Part shown: one piece after another, positions 54,882-62,782 of the stretch
How the letters are laid out: every line of letters starts with the position of its first letter
How positions within the stretch are numbered: position 1 is the first letter of the stretch
DNA from: Taibaiella chishuiensis
GTDB lineage: Bacteria > Bacteroidota > Bacteroidia > Chitinophagales > Chitinophagaceae
Direction: 5' to 3'
Assembly: GCF_003014535.1 (NCBI RefSeq)
Contig: NZ_PYGD01000001.1
Span: forward strand, 186,001-250,000
Length of the DNA: 64,000 nucleotides
Made by a program: the position numbers and the translations under genes
The notes under the pieces: model-generated
Told to the model about the DNA's origin: nothing
The model's database searches: none
What the model saw: the letters and a program-made list of their open reading frames with translations, nothing else

Positions 54882-56891
54882 ATGATGCTTAAGAAGAGTT
54901 TTGCCTGGATCTTTATACTGATTGGCCTGCATATCAGCACCTTTGCCCAGGAAGTTGTTTTTACGGCGCAGGTAAGCAGCCAACGGGTAGGTACCAAAGA
55001 CCAGCTACAGGTAACCTATACCTTAAGTAATGCCCGGGATGCCGGCAATTTCCAACCGCCTTCGTTTTCAGGATTCTCCATAGAAGGCGGCCCCTACCAG
55101 TCCAACAATACCAGTATCAATGTCGTGAACGGGCAAACCCGCCAGACCTCCGCCGTGAGCCTGACCTATGTACTCCGTCCGTTGCGCGCCGGCAGCGTTA
55201 CCATTCCCCCGGCCAAGGTCGATGTAGGCGGGAAAACAATCTCCTCCAACAGCCTGAAGCTTGATGTGGTTAATGGCGCTATTGCAGGCGGCAGGCCGCA
55301 GCAACGCGCCGCCGATCCCTTCGACGACGATCCCTTTGCCGCTATGCGCATGATGCAGCAACGGATGATGCAGCAACAGCAGCAATACCGCCAGCAGCAG
55401 AACCAGGCACGCCAGCAGCAAAGCGCTGAACTGCAAAGCATGGACGAGAAAAATATTTCGAAGAACATCTTTATCCGTGTTGATGTCGATAAAACCAATC
55501 CTCATGTAGGCGAGCAGATAACGGCAAGTTATAAGTTGTATACCCGGTTGCCGATGACGGTGAACCTGACCCAGCTGCCTTCGCTGAACGGCTTCTGGAG
55601 CCAGGACTTCCAGATTCCCAACCCGCCCAAAGCACGCGAAGAGGTTGTAAACGGGCAACGTTACCAGGTATTCCTGCTGAAGCGTTCCGCCCTGTTCCCG
55701 CAGCAGGATGGCGCCCTCGAGCTGGATGCCGCCAAGGCCGAAGGTGTGGTAAGGGTATTACAACAGGTTAAAGGCCGCAACCCTTATGCCGACGACCCTA
55801 TGTTCGGATCTTTCTTTATGGATGATCCCTTTTTTAATGACGATGCCTTTGTTGGCTACAATTACAAAGATGTACCGGTAAAATTATCCAGTCCACCGGT
55901 AAAGATCAATGTACGCCCCCTGCCCGCAAAAGACCAGCCGGCCTCCTTTACCGGCGCTGTGGGCGACTTCAGTATACAAGCCAGCCTGGATAAAAAGACA
56001 CTCAGTACCGATGATGTGGCCACCCTTACCTTTACGGTATCGGGCAGCGGCAACCTCAAGCTGATCAGTAACCCCAAGGTAGCCTTCGCCGGCGAATTGG
56101 GCGTAAGCGATCCGCTGGTAACCGATACCATTACCGGTCGCAATCCAGCGATTACCGGCAGCAAGATATTTACCTATACCATCAGCCCGCAAATGCCGGG
56201 CGACTTTACCATTCCCCCCATACCCTTTGCCTATTATGATGCGGGCTCGGGACAGTACAAAACCGTACAAACCCAGCCGTTTAAGCTACAGGTGACCAAG
56301 GGTAAAAATTATAACCCGGCCATAGCCAGGGACCAGGCCATACCCGGCGATATTCATGACATTACAAAAGGCGAGCTTCAGCCGGATACCGTACAGCGCC
56401 CGCTTGCAGGACGTGCAGGCTACTGGGCTCTTTACCTCTTACCCATACTGGCATTTACGGGCCTGCTGATCTGGAAACGCCGCCAGGATGCCTATGCCGG
56501 AAACACCGCCTTGTTCCGCAATAAAAAAGCCAATAAGATTGCCTGGAAACGCCTGGCTACCGCCCGTAAACTGCTGCCCCAACAGGAGCACAAGGCCTTT
56601 TACGAAGAAGTATCGAAAGCCATATGGCTGTACCTGAGCGACAAACTGGCGATACCCCTGTCCAACCTCTCGAAAGATAATGTGGCCAGCGAACTGGAAC
56701 ATAAACAGGTACCTGCCAGCCAGATCGAGCAGGTAAGCCACCTGATACTCGAATGCGAAATGGCCCTCTACAGCCCTTCGGGCGGGCAGAAACAGCGGCA
56801 ACACACCCTGAACGAAGCCTCCACAGTGATCGGCGCCCTGGAACAAGTATTGAAAACCAAGAATAATACCACATTACAACATGCCGGCTAA
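54882..56891 (+). CDS. batD: BatD family protein (aerotolerance operon)
   Basis: 669-aa membrane protein of the BatD family. A signal peptide (FAWIFILIGLHISTFAQ) leads to several beta-sandwich repeats (FTAQVSSQRVGTKDQLQVTY, then IRVDVDKTNPHVGEQITASY). Between the first two lies a Gln/Met-rich stretch (about residues 155-185). A membrane helix near residue 515 (ALYLLPILAFTGLLIWK) and a helical cytoplasmic C-terminus follow. Bat proteins are associated with oxidative-stress tolerance and with MoxR ATPase chaperone systems in Bacteroides. It overlaps batE by 11 bases; batA, batB and batC are not here. Confidence 0.9.
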   Translation: MMLKKSFAWIFILIGLHISTFAQEVVFTAQVSSQRVGTKDQLQVTYTLSNARDAGNFQPPSFSGFSIEGGPYQSNNTSINVVNGQTRQTSAVSLTYVLRPLRAGSVTIPPAKVDVGGKTISSNSLKLDVVNGAIAGGRPQQRAADPFDDDPFAAMRMMQQRMMQQQQQYRQQQNQARQQQSAELQSMDEKNISKNIFIRVDVDKTNPHVGEQITASYKLYTRLPMTVNLTQLPSLNGFWSQDFQIPNPPKAREEVVNGQRYQVFLLKRSALFPQQDGALELDAAKAEGVVRVLQQVKGRNPYADDPMFGSFFMDDPFFNDDAFVGYNYKDVPVKLSSPPVKINVRPLPAKDQPASFTGAVGDFSIQASLDKKTLSTDDVATLTFTVSGSGNLKLISNPKVAFAGELGVSDPLVTDTITGRNPAITGSKIFTYTISPQMPGDFTIPPIPFAYYDAGSGQYKTVQTQPFKLQVTKGKNYNPAIARDQAIPGDIHDITKGELQPDTVQRPLAGRAGYWALYLLPILAFTGLLIWKRRQDAYAGNTALFRNKKANKIAWKRLATARKLLPQQEHKAFYEEVSKAIWLYLSDKLAIPLSNLSKDNVASELEHKQVPASQIEQVSHLILECEMALYSPSGGQKQRQHTLNEASTVIGALEQVLKTKNNTTLQHAG

Positions 56892-57669
56892 TCAGCGTCT
56901 GACCACATCGATTTTTAGAACAACGGCGGCCATAATCCTCCTGTTCTTGCTGCATAACATTACTTATGCCGTAACAACAGATAATAAAAGCCTGTGGCAA
57001 ACCGCCAACACCTTATACGCGCACAAACAATACGATAGCGCCGCAGTATATTATGAAAAGCTTCTGTCCGGGGGCGTTAATAATGCCGATATACACTACA
57101 ACCTCGGCAATACCTATTACCGGCTCAACAAAGTGGGCGGGGCCATTCTTCATTACGAGAAGGCGCTGCACCTCGATCCGCATAGTAAACAGGTAAGCGA
57201 TAACCTGGCCCTGGCGAAAGGTCGTGTACTGAACCCCTTACCCGAGTTCCCGCCTATCTTTTTTATACGTTGGTGGAACGGCCTGGTACAGTCGCTGTCT
57301 CCGGATGTATGGGCCTGGCTGAGCCTGCTCGCCTTCTGCGCGGTACTGACGGTCATTTATTTTGCCCGTGTCCGTAAGGAGCAATTCAGTCATTCGGGCC
57401 GCTGGTTGTCGGTAAGCGTGGTTACCCTGCTGGTTTGCGGCTGTATGGCCTTTTTTACCTACGATGCCCGCCAACACAGTGGCAAGGCTGTAGTGATGCA
57501 GGCCGGCATCAGTTTCTTCGAAGGCCCGCAGTCCAACAGTAAAGTACTGGGTACCCTGCCTGAAGGTACCGTGGTACAGATCAACCAGGAGGAGGGCAAC
57601 TATTACAATGTAAAACTGCCCAATGGCCGGGAAGGCTGGATAGCGGCGCAGGATCTCAGTAAGGTATAA
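56881..57669 (+). CDS. batE: BatE-like TPR/SH3 protein
   Basis: 262 aa. N-terminal membrane segment (TAAIILLFLLHNITYAV), then TPR units (LWQTANTLYAHKQYDSAAVY and VGGAILHYEKALHLDPHS), two membrane helices (WAWLSLLAFCAVLTVIYFA and SVVTLLVCGCMAFF), and a C-terminal SH3b domain (AVVMQAGISFFEGPQSNSKV, then GREGWIAAQDLSKV). The plan matches BatE of the aerotolerance operon. Translation is coupled to batD by the 11-base overlap. Confidence 0.88.
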   Translation: MPANQRLTTSIFRTTAAIILLFLLHNITYAVTTDNKSLWQTANTLYAHKQYDSAAVYYEKLLSGGVNNADIHYNLGNTYYRLNKVGGAILHYEKALHLDPHSKQVSDNLALAKGRVLNPLPEFPPIFFIRWWNGLVQSLSPDVWAWLSLLAFCAVLTVIYFARVRKEQFSHSGRWLSVSVVTLLVCGCMAFFTYDARQHSGKAVVMQAGISFFEGPQSNSKVLGTLPEGTVVQINQEEGNYYNVKLPNGREGWIAAQDLSKV

Positions 57670-57690
57670 CCGGTAAGCAACGATATACGG

Positions 57691-57720
57691 AGCTGGTCTT
57701 TTTTAAGGACCAGCTTTTTT
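57691..57720 (+). terminator. Intrinsic terminator after batE
   Basis: AGCTGGTC pairs with GACCAGCT around a T-rich loop and is followed by a run of T. Confidence 0.85.
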
Positions 57721-57745
57721 ATGTGCTGCCCGGATGGCCGGAGAT

Positions 57746-57782
57746 AAAAAACGGGAGCAAGCCGGCGCCGGCCTGCTCCCGT
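57746..57782 (-). terminator. Intrinsic terminator after nadE
   Basis: On the minus strand: CGGGAGCAGGCCGG / CCGGCTTGCTCCCG hairpin followed by TTTTTT. It is convergent with the batE terminator. Confidence 0.85.
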
Positions 57783-57804
57783 TGAAGGGGGAATAACGTT
57801 ATGT

Positions 57805-59487
57805 TTAGCTGAAATAACGGGCTACAATAGGGATCCTGCGGCCTATACCAAAGGATTTGGAAGACACCCTGATGATCGGGCAAAACTGGTTACGCTTGTA
57901 TTCGTTCCGGTTTACCATTTGCAGGATACGGTGTACCAATGCCTCGTCGAAGCCCTGGGCCACGATCGCCCCGGCGCCCTGCCTGCGTTCCACATACTGG
58001 TACAGGATCGCATCCATAATCGCATAGTCGGGCAGGCTGTCGCTGTCCTTCTGCCCGGGTCTGAGCTCGGCCGAAGGCGGCTTGGTAATAATATTTTCGG
58101 GAATAATCTCACCATCTTTATTGATAAAGCGGGCCAATGCAAAAACCTGCATTTTGTACAGGTCGCCCAATACGCCCAGGCCACCAGCCATATCGCCGTA
58201 GAGGGTGCCATAGCCGGTAGCCAGCTCGCTTTTGTTGGAGGTGTTCAGCAGGATATAATTAAACTTATTGCTCAGGGCCATAGCCAATGCGCCTCTTATC
58301 CGCGACTGGATATTTTCCTCTGCAACATTGAAAGGCCGGTCTTCGAATATGGGTTGGAGCGATAATTCGAACTGGTCGAATATAGGTTTGATCGGTAGAA
58401 TATCATACCGGTTGGCCAGGTTTTTAGAAAGCTGCTCGGCGTCGCTTACCGAATGATCGGTAGAGAATTGGGAGGGCATCAGCAAGGCATGCACATTTTC
58501 GGGCCCGAGAGCCCGGCAGGCCAGGGCCAGGGTCACTGCACTGTCGATACCACCCGAAGAGGCGACGATAGCCTGTTTAAAGCCCATCTTTTCGAAGTAC
58601 TGGCGAATACCCATTACCAGAGCATCATGAATACGGTCGATATGAAGCAAGGGTTCGAAAACAGGAGTAGTTAAAGCCGTTCCGGGCAATACGGCCGGTG
58701 CATGTACAGGCTGTTCCGTAAAGCCGCCCTGCAGGTCCCAATGGACTGCTGCCAGCTCTTCCCGGAAATAGCCCATTTCCTTAACCAGGTTGCCTTCGGC
58801 ATCGCATACCAGCGAACCGCCATCGAATACAATCTCGGTTTGCGAGCCCACCGTATTACAGTAGATCATGGGCAAGCGGTAGCGGGCCACATTCTTCTTA
58901 ACCACGGCCAGGCGGTTTTCGGCATGTACATAATCGAAAGGCGAAGCACTGAGGTTGATCATGATATCGGGCTGTTCGGCCATAAGCCGGTCCATTGGCC
59001 GCGAACGGTACAGGGGATTGTCCGCTATATCCCAGATATCCTCGCATATGGTAACTGCCAGCTTCTTGCCTTTAAAGGGCACCACGGCCCACTCGTAGGC
59101 CGGTTCGAAATACCGGTATTCATCAAACACGTCGTAATTGGGCAATAGCGTTTTATGAATCACTTGCTGGATACGGCCTTCAGCCAGGAAATAAGCGCTA
59201 TTGAAAAGGTCCTTACCTTCTACCTGCGGATTGCGCGAGGGGGCGCCTACCAGCACGGCAATGCCATTTGCCTCACGACTGATCTCATCGACAGCCTGCA
59301 GGCAGGAATCCACAAAATCTTCGAATTCGAGAAAATCCCTGGGCGGATAACCACATACTGCCAGTTCGCTGAATACGACCAGGTCGCCGCCTTGTTCTTT
59401 GGCTGCCCGTATGGCGTCGATAATTTTCCGGGTATTGGCTTCAAAATTTCCGATATGGTAATTCTGCTGTGCAAGAAATATCTTCAA
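57805..59487 (-). CDS. nadE: Glutamine-dependent NAD+ synthetase
   Basis: 560-aa two-domain enzyme that makes NAD+ from deamido-NAD+, ATP and glutamine. The N-terminal nitrilase-type glutaminase domain has E41 (FSELAVCGYPPRDF), a Lys near 113 (HKTLLPNYDVFDEY) and a Cys near 149 (TICEDIWD). The C-terminal synthetase domain has the PP-loop SSGGIDSAVTLALACRA near 313 and the conserved NTSNKSELATGYGTLYGD. Length and domain order are normal. It supplies NAD to the NADH-dependent complex I, though the link is only metabolic. Confidence 0.94.
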   Translation of the reverse strand: MKIFLAQQNYHIGNFEANTRKIIDAIRAAKEQGGDLVVFSELAVCGYPPRDFLEFEDFVDSCLQAVDEISREANGIAVLVGAPSRNPQVEGKDLFNSAYFLAEGRIQQVIHKTLLPNYDVFDEYRYFEPAYEWAVVPFKGKKLAVTICEDIWDIADNPLYRSRPMDRLMAEQPDIMINLSASPFDYVHAENRLAVVKKNVARYRLPMIYCNTVGSQTEIVFDGGSLVCDAEGNLVKEMGYFREELAAVHWDLQGGFTEQPVHAPAVLPGTALTTPVFEPLLHIDRIHDALVMGIRQYFEKMGFKQAIVASSGGIDSAVTLALACRALGPENVHALLMPSQFSTDHSVSDAEQLSKNLANRYDILPIKPIFDQFELSLQPIFEDRPFNVAEENIQSRIRGALAMALSNKFNYILLNTSNKSELATGYGTLYGDMAGGLGVLGDLYKMQVFALARFINKDGEIIPENIITKPPSAELRPGQKDSDSLPDYAIMDAILYQYVERRQGAGAIVAQGFDEALVHRILQMVNRNEYKRNQFCPIIRVSSKSFGIGRRIPIVARYFS

Positions 59488-59507
59488 GGGTCAATTGATT
59501 TTAAAGA

Positions 59508-59515
59508 CAAAGTTA
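59508..59515 (-). promoter_or_regulatory. -7 element of nadE promoter
   Basis: Reads TAACTTTG on the minus strand, 20 bases upstream of the nadE start. Confidence 0.5.
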
Positions 59516-59578
59516 GTGCATATCCCGCAGGCGCTATCCAGCCCGGGGGCAATTAACCAATTTCTAATCCGCATCCGT

Positions 59579-60157
59579 TTATATGCCCTGGTTCCGGCAT
59601 AACCGGTCCCAGTTGTACAATAGCTGTTTGCCCTCCGGCGTGAGTATCGATTCGGGATGGAACTGGATACCCGTGCAGGGATAAAGGGCGTGGGTCATCA
59701 CCATCAGTTCCCCTTCGCCGGTAAAGGCCAGCGGCTGAAGCCCGGTATTTTCCCAGTCTTTGAGCAGCAGGGAGTGGTAACGCATTACTTCGAAAGTACC
59801 CGGAATATCCTGGAAAAGCGGGTGCCCGTTATGGCGTACCAGGCTGGTTTTACCATGTACGGGCCTGTGCGCCTTTACCAGGCGGGCGCCGAAAAACTGG
59901 CCCAACGCCTGGTGCCCCAGGCAGATACCCAGTATCGGGATACACTGGTGGCAAGCTGCAATAACTTGGTTGGTAATACCGGCAGATGCAGGGGTACGGG
60001 GGCCCGGAGACAGGATGATCCGCGCAGGTTGCAGATCCAGCAAGGCCTCCAGGCTGATTTCATCATTGCGGAATACCCGGACATCATCATGCAGCTCCAG
60101 CAGGTAATGATGCAGGATATAGGTAAAAGAATCGTAGTTATCTAGCAGTATCCACAT
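59579..60157 (-). CDS. Glutamine amidotransferase of anthranilate/aminodeoxychorismate synthase
   Basis: 192 aa from ATG 60157, which begins the family motif WILLDNYDSFTYILHHYL. Class I glutamine amidotransferase: nucleophile C79 in ILGICLGHQALG, oxyanion loop SPGPRTP, and the His-Glu pair in QFHPESILTPEG. It transfers glutamine nitrogen to chorismate for tryptophan (TrpG) or folate (PabA) synthesis. No component I gene is adjacent, so the two cannot be told apart; a lone gene favours PabA or a shared subunit. The start overlaps cvpA by 20 bases. Confidence 0.88.
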   Translation of the reverse strand: MWILLDNYDSFTYILHHYLLELHDDVRVFRNDEISLEALLDLQPARIILSPGPRTPASAGITNQVIAACHQCIPILGICLGHQALGQFFGARLVKAHRPVHGKTSLVRHNGHPLFQDIPGTFEVMRYHSLLLKDWENTGLQPLAFTGEGELMVMTHALYPCTGIQFHPESILTPEGKQLLYNWDRLCRNQGI

Positions 60158-60686
60158 GTTGTGCGGGGAGATGATCATTAATACGGTCGAACAGATGTCC
60201 CAGATCATCGAATATCGTTTTGGCAAAAGGGAACAGCTTCCCGATCAGGGCGAACAAAGCAGGTGCAAACGGCTCTACCAGGGCATACACCTTAGACTGG
60301 GCCTGGGTTTCCGGCCTGATTATCCCCATCTGGTTCAGGAGCCATAACAGCGAACTGAATACGAAGCTAACAATACAGCCGTATAACACAGCGCCGCTCA
60401 GGCGGTTCACAAAACCAAGGGCTACAGCCTCCACACTCTTCTCTATAAGTTTGGCGCCCAGGCGTACCAGCCATACGATCAGTATAAACACCAGGATATA
60501 GGTAAGGAACACGGCCCATTGGCTGTTATTAAACAGCAGCCCGGATACGGAACCCGAAAGCTTGAGGGCGCCCATTACGCCTGCAATAATTGCAAAGAAC
60601 GAGAAAAGGGCTACCACAAAACCTTTGTTGTAGCCCCTTATCATAAACAGTACTAAAAATAACAGGTAGATGACATCTATCGCCAT
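60138..60686 (-). CDS. CvpA family membrane protein
   Basis: 182 aa with four membrane helices. The opening AIDVIYLLFLVLFMIRGYNK and GFVVALFSFFAIIAGVMGAL match CvpA, first described in colicin V production in E. coli and now linked to envelope homeostasis. The C-terminal part (LFDRINDHLPAQHV) is cytoplasmic. Translationally coupled to the amidotransferase gene downstream, with which it shares a 20-base overlap. Confidence 0.87.
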   Translation of the reverse strand: MAIDVIYLLFLVLFMIRGYNKGFVVALFSFFAIIAGVMGALKLSGSVSGLLFNNSQWAVFLTYILVFILIVWLVRLGAKLIEKSVEAVALGFVNRLSGAVLYGCIVSFVFSSLLWLLNQMGIIRPETQAQSKVYALVEPFAPALFALIGKLFPFAKTIFDDLGHLFDRINDHLPAQHVDTAR

Positions 60687-60699
60687 GATACAGGAAAAA

Positions 60700-61152
60700 T
60701 TAGGAGGCCAGCAGTTTCTTCACGGTATCGGCGATCGCCTTACCATCGGCCTGACCGGCAAGGCTTTTGTTGGCGGCACCCATTACCTTACCCATATCAG
60801 CGGGAGAAGTAGCGCCCGTAGCGGCTATAATCTCTTTTACCTTAGCGGTAAGCGCCTCTTCGGATAATTGCTGCGGCAGGAATTGCTCAATAATGGCCAG
60901 CTCTTCCTCTTCTATTTTAGCCAGGTCTTCCCTATTCTGTGTACGGAATATATCAAGCGAGTCTTTACGCTGTTTGGACAGCTTTTGCAGCATTTTCAGC
61001 TCTTCCGCTTCGGTTAATTCCTCCTTAGCGCCGGTAGCCGTTTTTTCCAGCAGTATGGCTGCTTTAATCGCACGCAGGGTACGCAGCGCCGCTTCGTTCT
61101 TGTCGCGCATCGCCTGCTTCAGTTGTTCCATTATTCTTGCTTCGAGTGACAT
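60700..61152 (-). CDS. GatB/YqeY domain-containing protein
   Basis: 150 aa from ATG 61152 (SLEARIMEQLKQAMRDKNEA); the reading to 61212 adds residues translated from terminator DNA. The YqeY family resembles the tail domain of the tRNA amidotransferase subunit GatB. Signatures: LRTLRAIKAAILLEKTATGA, EFLPQQLSEEALTAKVKE-like block, and GKVMGAANKSLAGQADGKAI. It may bind tRNA or aid amidation; function not firmly known. Thirteen bases separate it from cvpA, so yqeY-cvpA-amidotransferase form an operon. Confidence 0.9.
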   Translation of the reverse strand: MSLEARIMEQLKQAMRDKNEAALRTLRAIKAAILLEKTATGAKEELTEAEELKMLQKLSKQRKDSLDIFRTQNREDLAKIEEEELAIIEQFLPQQLSEEALTAKVKEIIAATGATSPADMGKVMGAANKSLAGQADGKAIADTVKKLLAS

Positions 61153-61181
61153 AGGCAAATCATTGTTTTTTTTTGAATAGG

Positions 61182-61189
61182 CAAAAATA
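61182..61189 (-). promoter_or_regulatory. -7 element of the yqeY-cvpA operon
   Basis: Reads TATTTTTG on the minus strand. It lies in the T tract of the susD terminator, so the terminator and the next promoter are packed together; a 3-of-4 match to the -33 element occurs 20 bases further upstream within the hairpin. Confidence 0.5.
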
Positions 61190-61224
61190 AAATTAGCCGC
61201 CCAATTTTCCAATCGGGCGGCTAA
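61182..61224 (-). terminator. Intrinsic terminator after susD
   Basis: On the minus strand: TTAGCCGCCC / GGGCGGCTAA hairpin with an 11-base AT-rich loop, followed by TTTTATTTTTGC. Confidence 0.88.
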
Positions 61225-61244
61225 AATATAGTCAGTTAACTGAA

Positions 61245-62753
61245 TTATGGATTCTGATCAGACTCGTTCATATTGATGTTAGCATCAAGTTCAGACTGAG
61301 GGATCTTCCATACAAACTTGTTATCGCTAGCTGGCAGGGTCATAGTCTGTGCTTTGGCGATATCGTGGTTGCCAGAGCCGCTAGGACGCTCCAATGGTTT
61401 TTTCAACCTCTGGATGTCGGAGTAAGACATACCTTCCAGGTACAGCTCGATACGACGCTGCAGGTAGATTTCCTCTTTCAGTTTATTGCCTGTACCGGTA
61501 TAGTAAGCACCGCCGGCATAGGTATAAGCCTTGTTACGCTTTTGGATCAGTGTTTCCAGGGCAGTAACCGCAGCAGCGTCCTGACCTGAGTTAGCCAGAG
61601 CTTCGGCCTTGATCAGGTACATTTCAGCAAGACGCATGTACAGGTTGTCATATACCCATGTGTTCGGAGTAGCAAGACGGAATTTAGTTTGTTTACGGTC
61701 GCTTGCGAAAGTTTTCCTACGAACGTCGGTAGTAGGGATTTTATCAAACAACTGTTTTGTGATCTTCCTCCAGGCAGCACCACCACCGGCATAGCTCTGG
61801 TTGCTGGTTCCGTCTACGAAAGACATGAAACAAACAATCTGGTAAGCACGGGTCTGGTCGGGAGTTAAGGCAGAAGCCCACATCCACTCAGAGTTGGTAG
61901 AAGAGTTGAAGCCTCCGAGGTATGCAGTGGTGTCCATCAGTTTGGATTCACCACCCGTGCTGCTGATCGCAGCAGAAGACATTTCATTTGCTTTAGTCCA
62001 GTCTTCCATAGTCAGCGCTACTTTGGCATAGATACCTTGAGCAGTTGCCAGGGAGATGTAAGACTTATTGGTGCTGGTAGTACCTTTTGCCAGCAGATCA
62101 ACCGCCATTTTCAGATCGGTAGTGATTTGCGTGTAAACTTCGCCAACTGTGCTACGACGCGCACCTTCTGAAGTACCGGAAGTCGGTGTCAGGTAGATAG
62201 GCAGACCAGGATTGCTTTGACCCAGGGAGTACGTTTTACAGAAGTAGATTGACAGGCGGTAGTAAGCCCAAGCCCTGTAAGCCAGTGCCTGACCTTTGAT
62301 GTTGTTTTTATCAGCATCAGGTCCTGCAGCGCCATCGATACGAGCCAGCAGGTTGTTGGCAGCATTCACCACTTTGTAGTAGAACGCCCAGGGAATTGCA
62401 ATTACTGCATAAGTAGGCCTTACGATACCGGTATAGTCATACCAACCGGTAAACCAGTCAAAGTTGTTCGCGTTACAAACCACGTCGTTACCCATAACGT
62501 CGTCAGCCAGATCCACAGTTTTGGCACCGAAGTCATTGTGACGGTCGTTGTCGCCCAGTGCCGGAGCACGGTCAGACATTACACGGTTCATACCATCCAG
62601 CACCATATAGGCGCCGGTGGTCGTGGTATAAAGGTTTTCGTCTGTCGCAGCATCAGACGGCTGCGTATCCAGTACGCTTTTTTTACATCCCGCCAGTGTT
62701 GTACCCACGGCAAGAGCAAGGATTAAAAATTTATTTGATATACGCATGTTCAA
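61245..62753 (-). CDS. SusD/RagB-family outer-membrane nutrient-binding lipoprotein
   Basis: 502 aa. Lipoprotein signal peptide with lipobox LAGC (FLILALAVGTTLAGCKKSV). TPR-like helical pairs are seen (KGQALAYRAWAYYRLSIYFC, LYMRLAEMYLIKAEALANSG), followed by the SusD C-terminal block KEEIYLQRRIELYLEGMSY. SusD lids the SusC transporter and captures glycans or other oligomers at the cell surface. A second start at 62747 is equally possible. It follows susC by 29 bases. The substrate is not evident; no glycoside hydrolase or sigma/anti-sigma gene is in view. Confidence 0.93.
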   Translation of the reverse strand: MNMRISNKFLILALAVGTTLAGCKKSVLDTQPSDAATDENLYTTTTGAYMVLDGMNRVMSDRAPALGDNDRHNDFGAKTVDLADDVMGNDVVCNANNFDWFTGWYDYTGIVRPTYAVIAIPWAFYYKVVNAANNLLARIDGAAGPDADKNNIKGQALAYRAWAYYRLSIYFCKTYSLGQSNPGLPIYLTPTSGTSEGARRSTVGEVYTQITTDLKMAVDLLAKGTTSTNKSYISLATAQGIYAKVALTMEDWTKANEMSSAAISSTGGESKLMDTTAYLGGFNSSTNSEWMWASALTPDQTRAYQIVCFMSFVDGTSNQSYAGGGAAWRKITKQLFDKIPTTDVRRKTFASDRKQTKFRLATPNTWVYDNLYMRLAEMYLIKAEALANSGQDAAAVTALETLIQKRNKAYTYAGGAYYTGTGNKLKEEIYLQRRIELYLEGMSYSDIQRLKKPLERPSGSGNHDIAKAQTMTLPASDNKFVWKIPQSELDANINMNESDQNP

Positions 62754-62782
62754 TGTTTTTGTTATGAATAATAGCTTAACAA

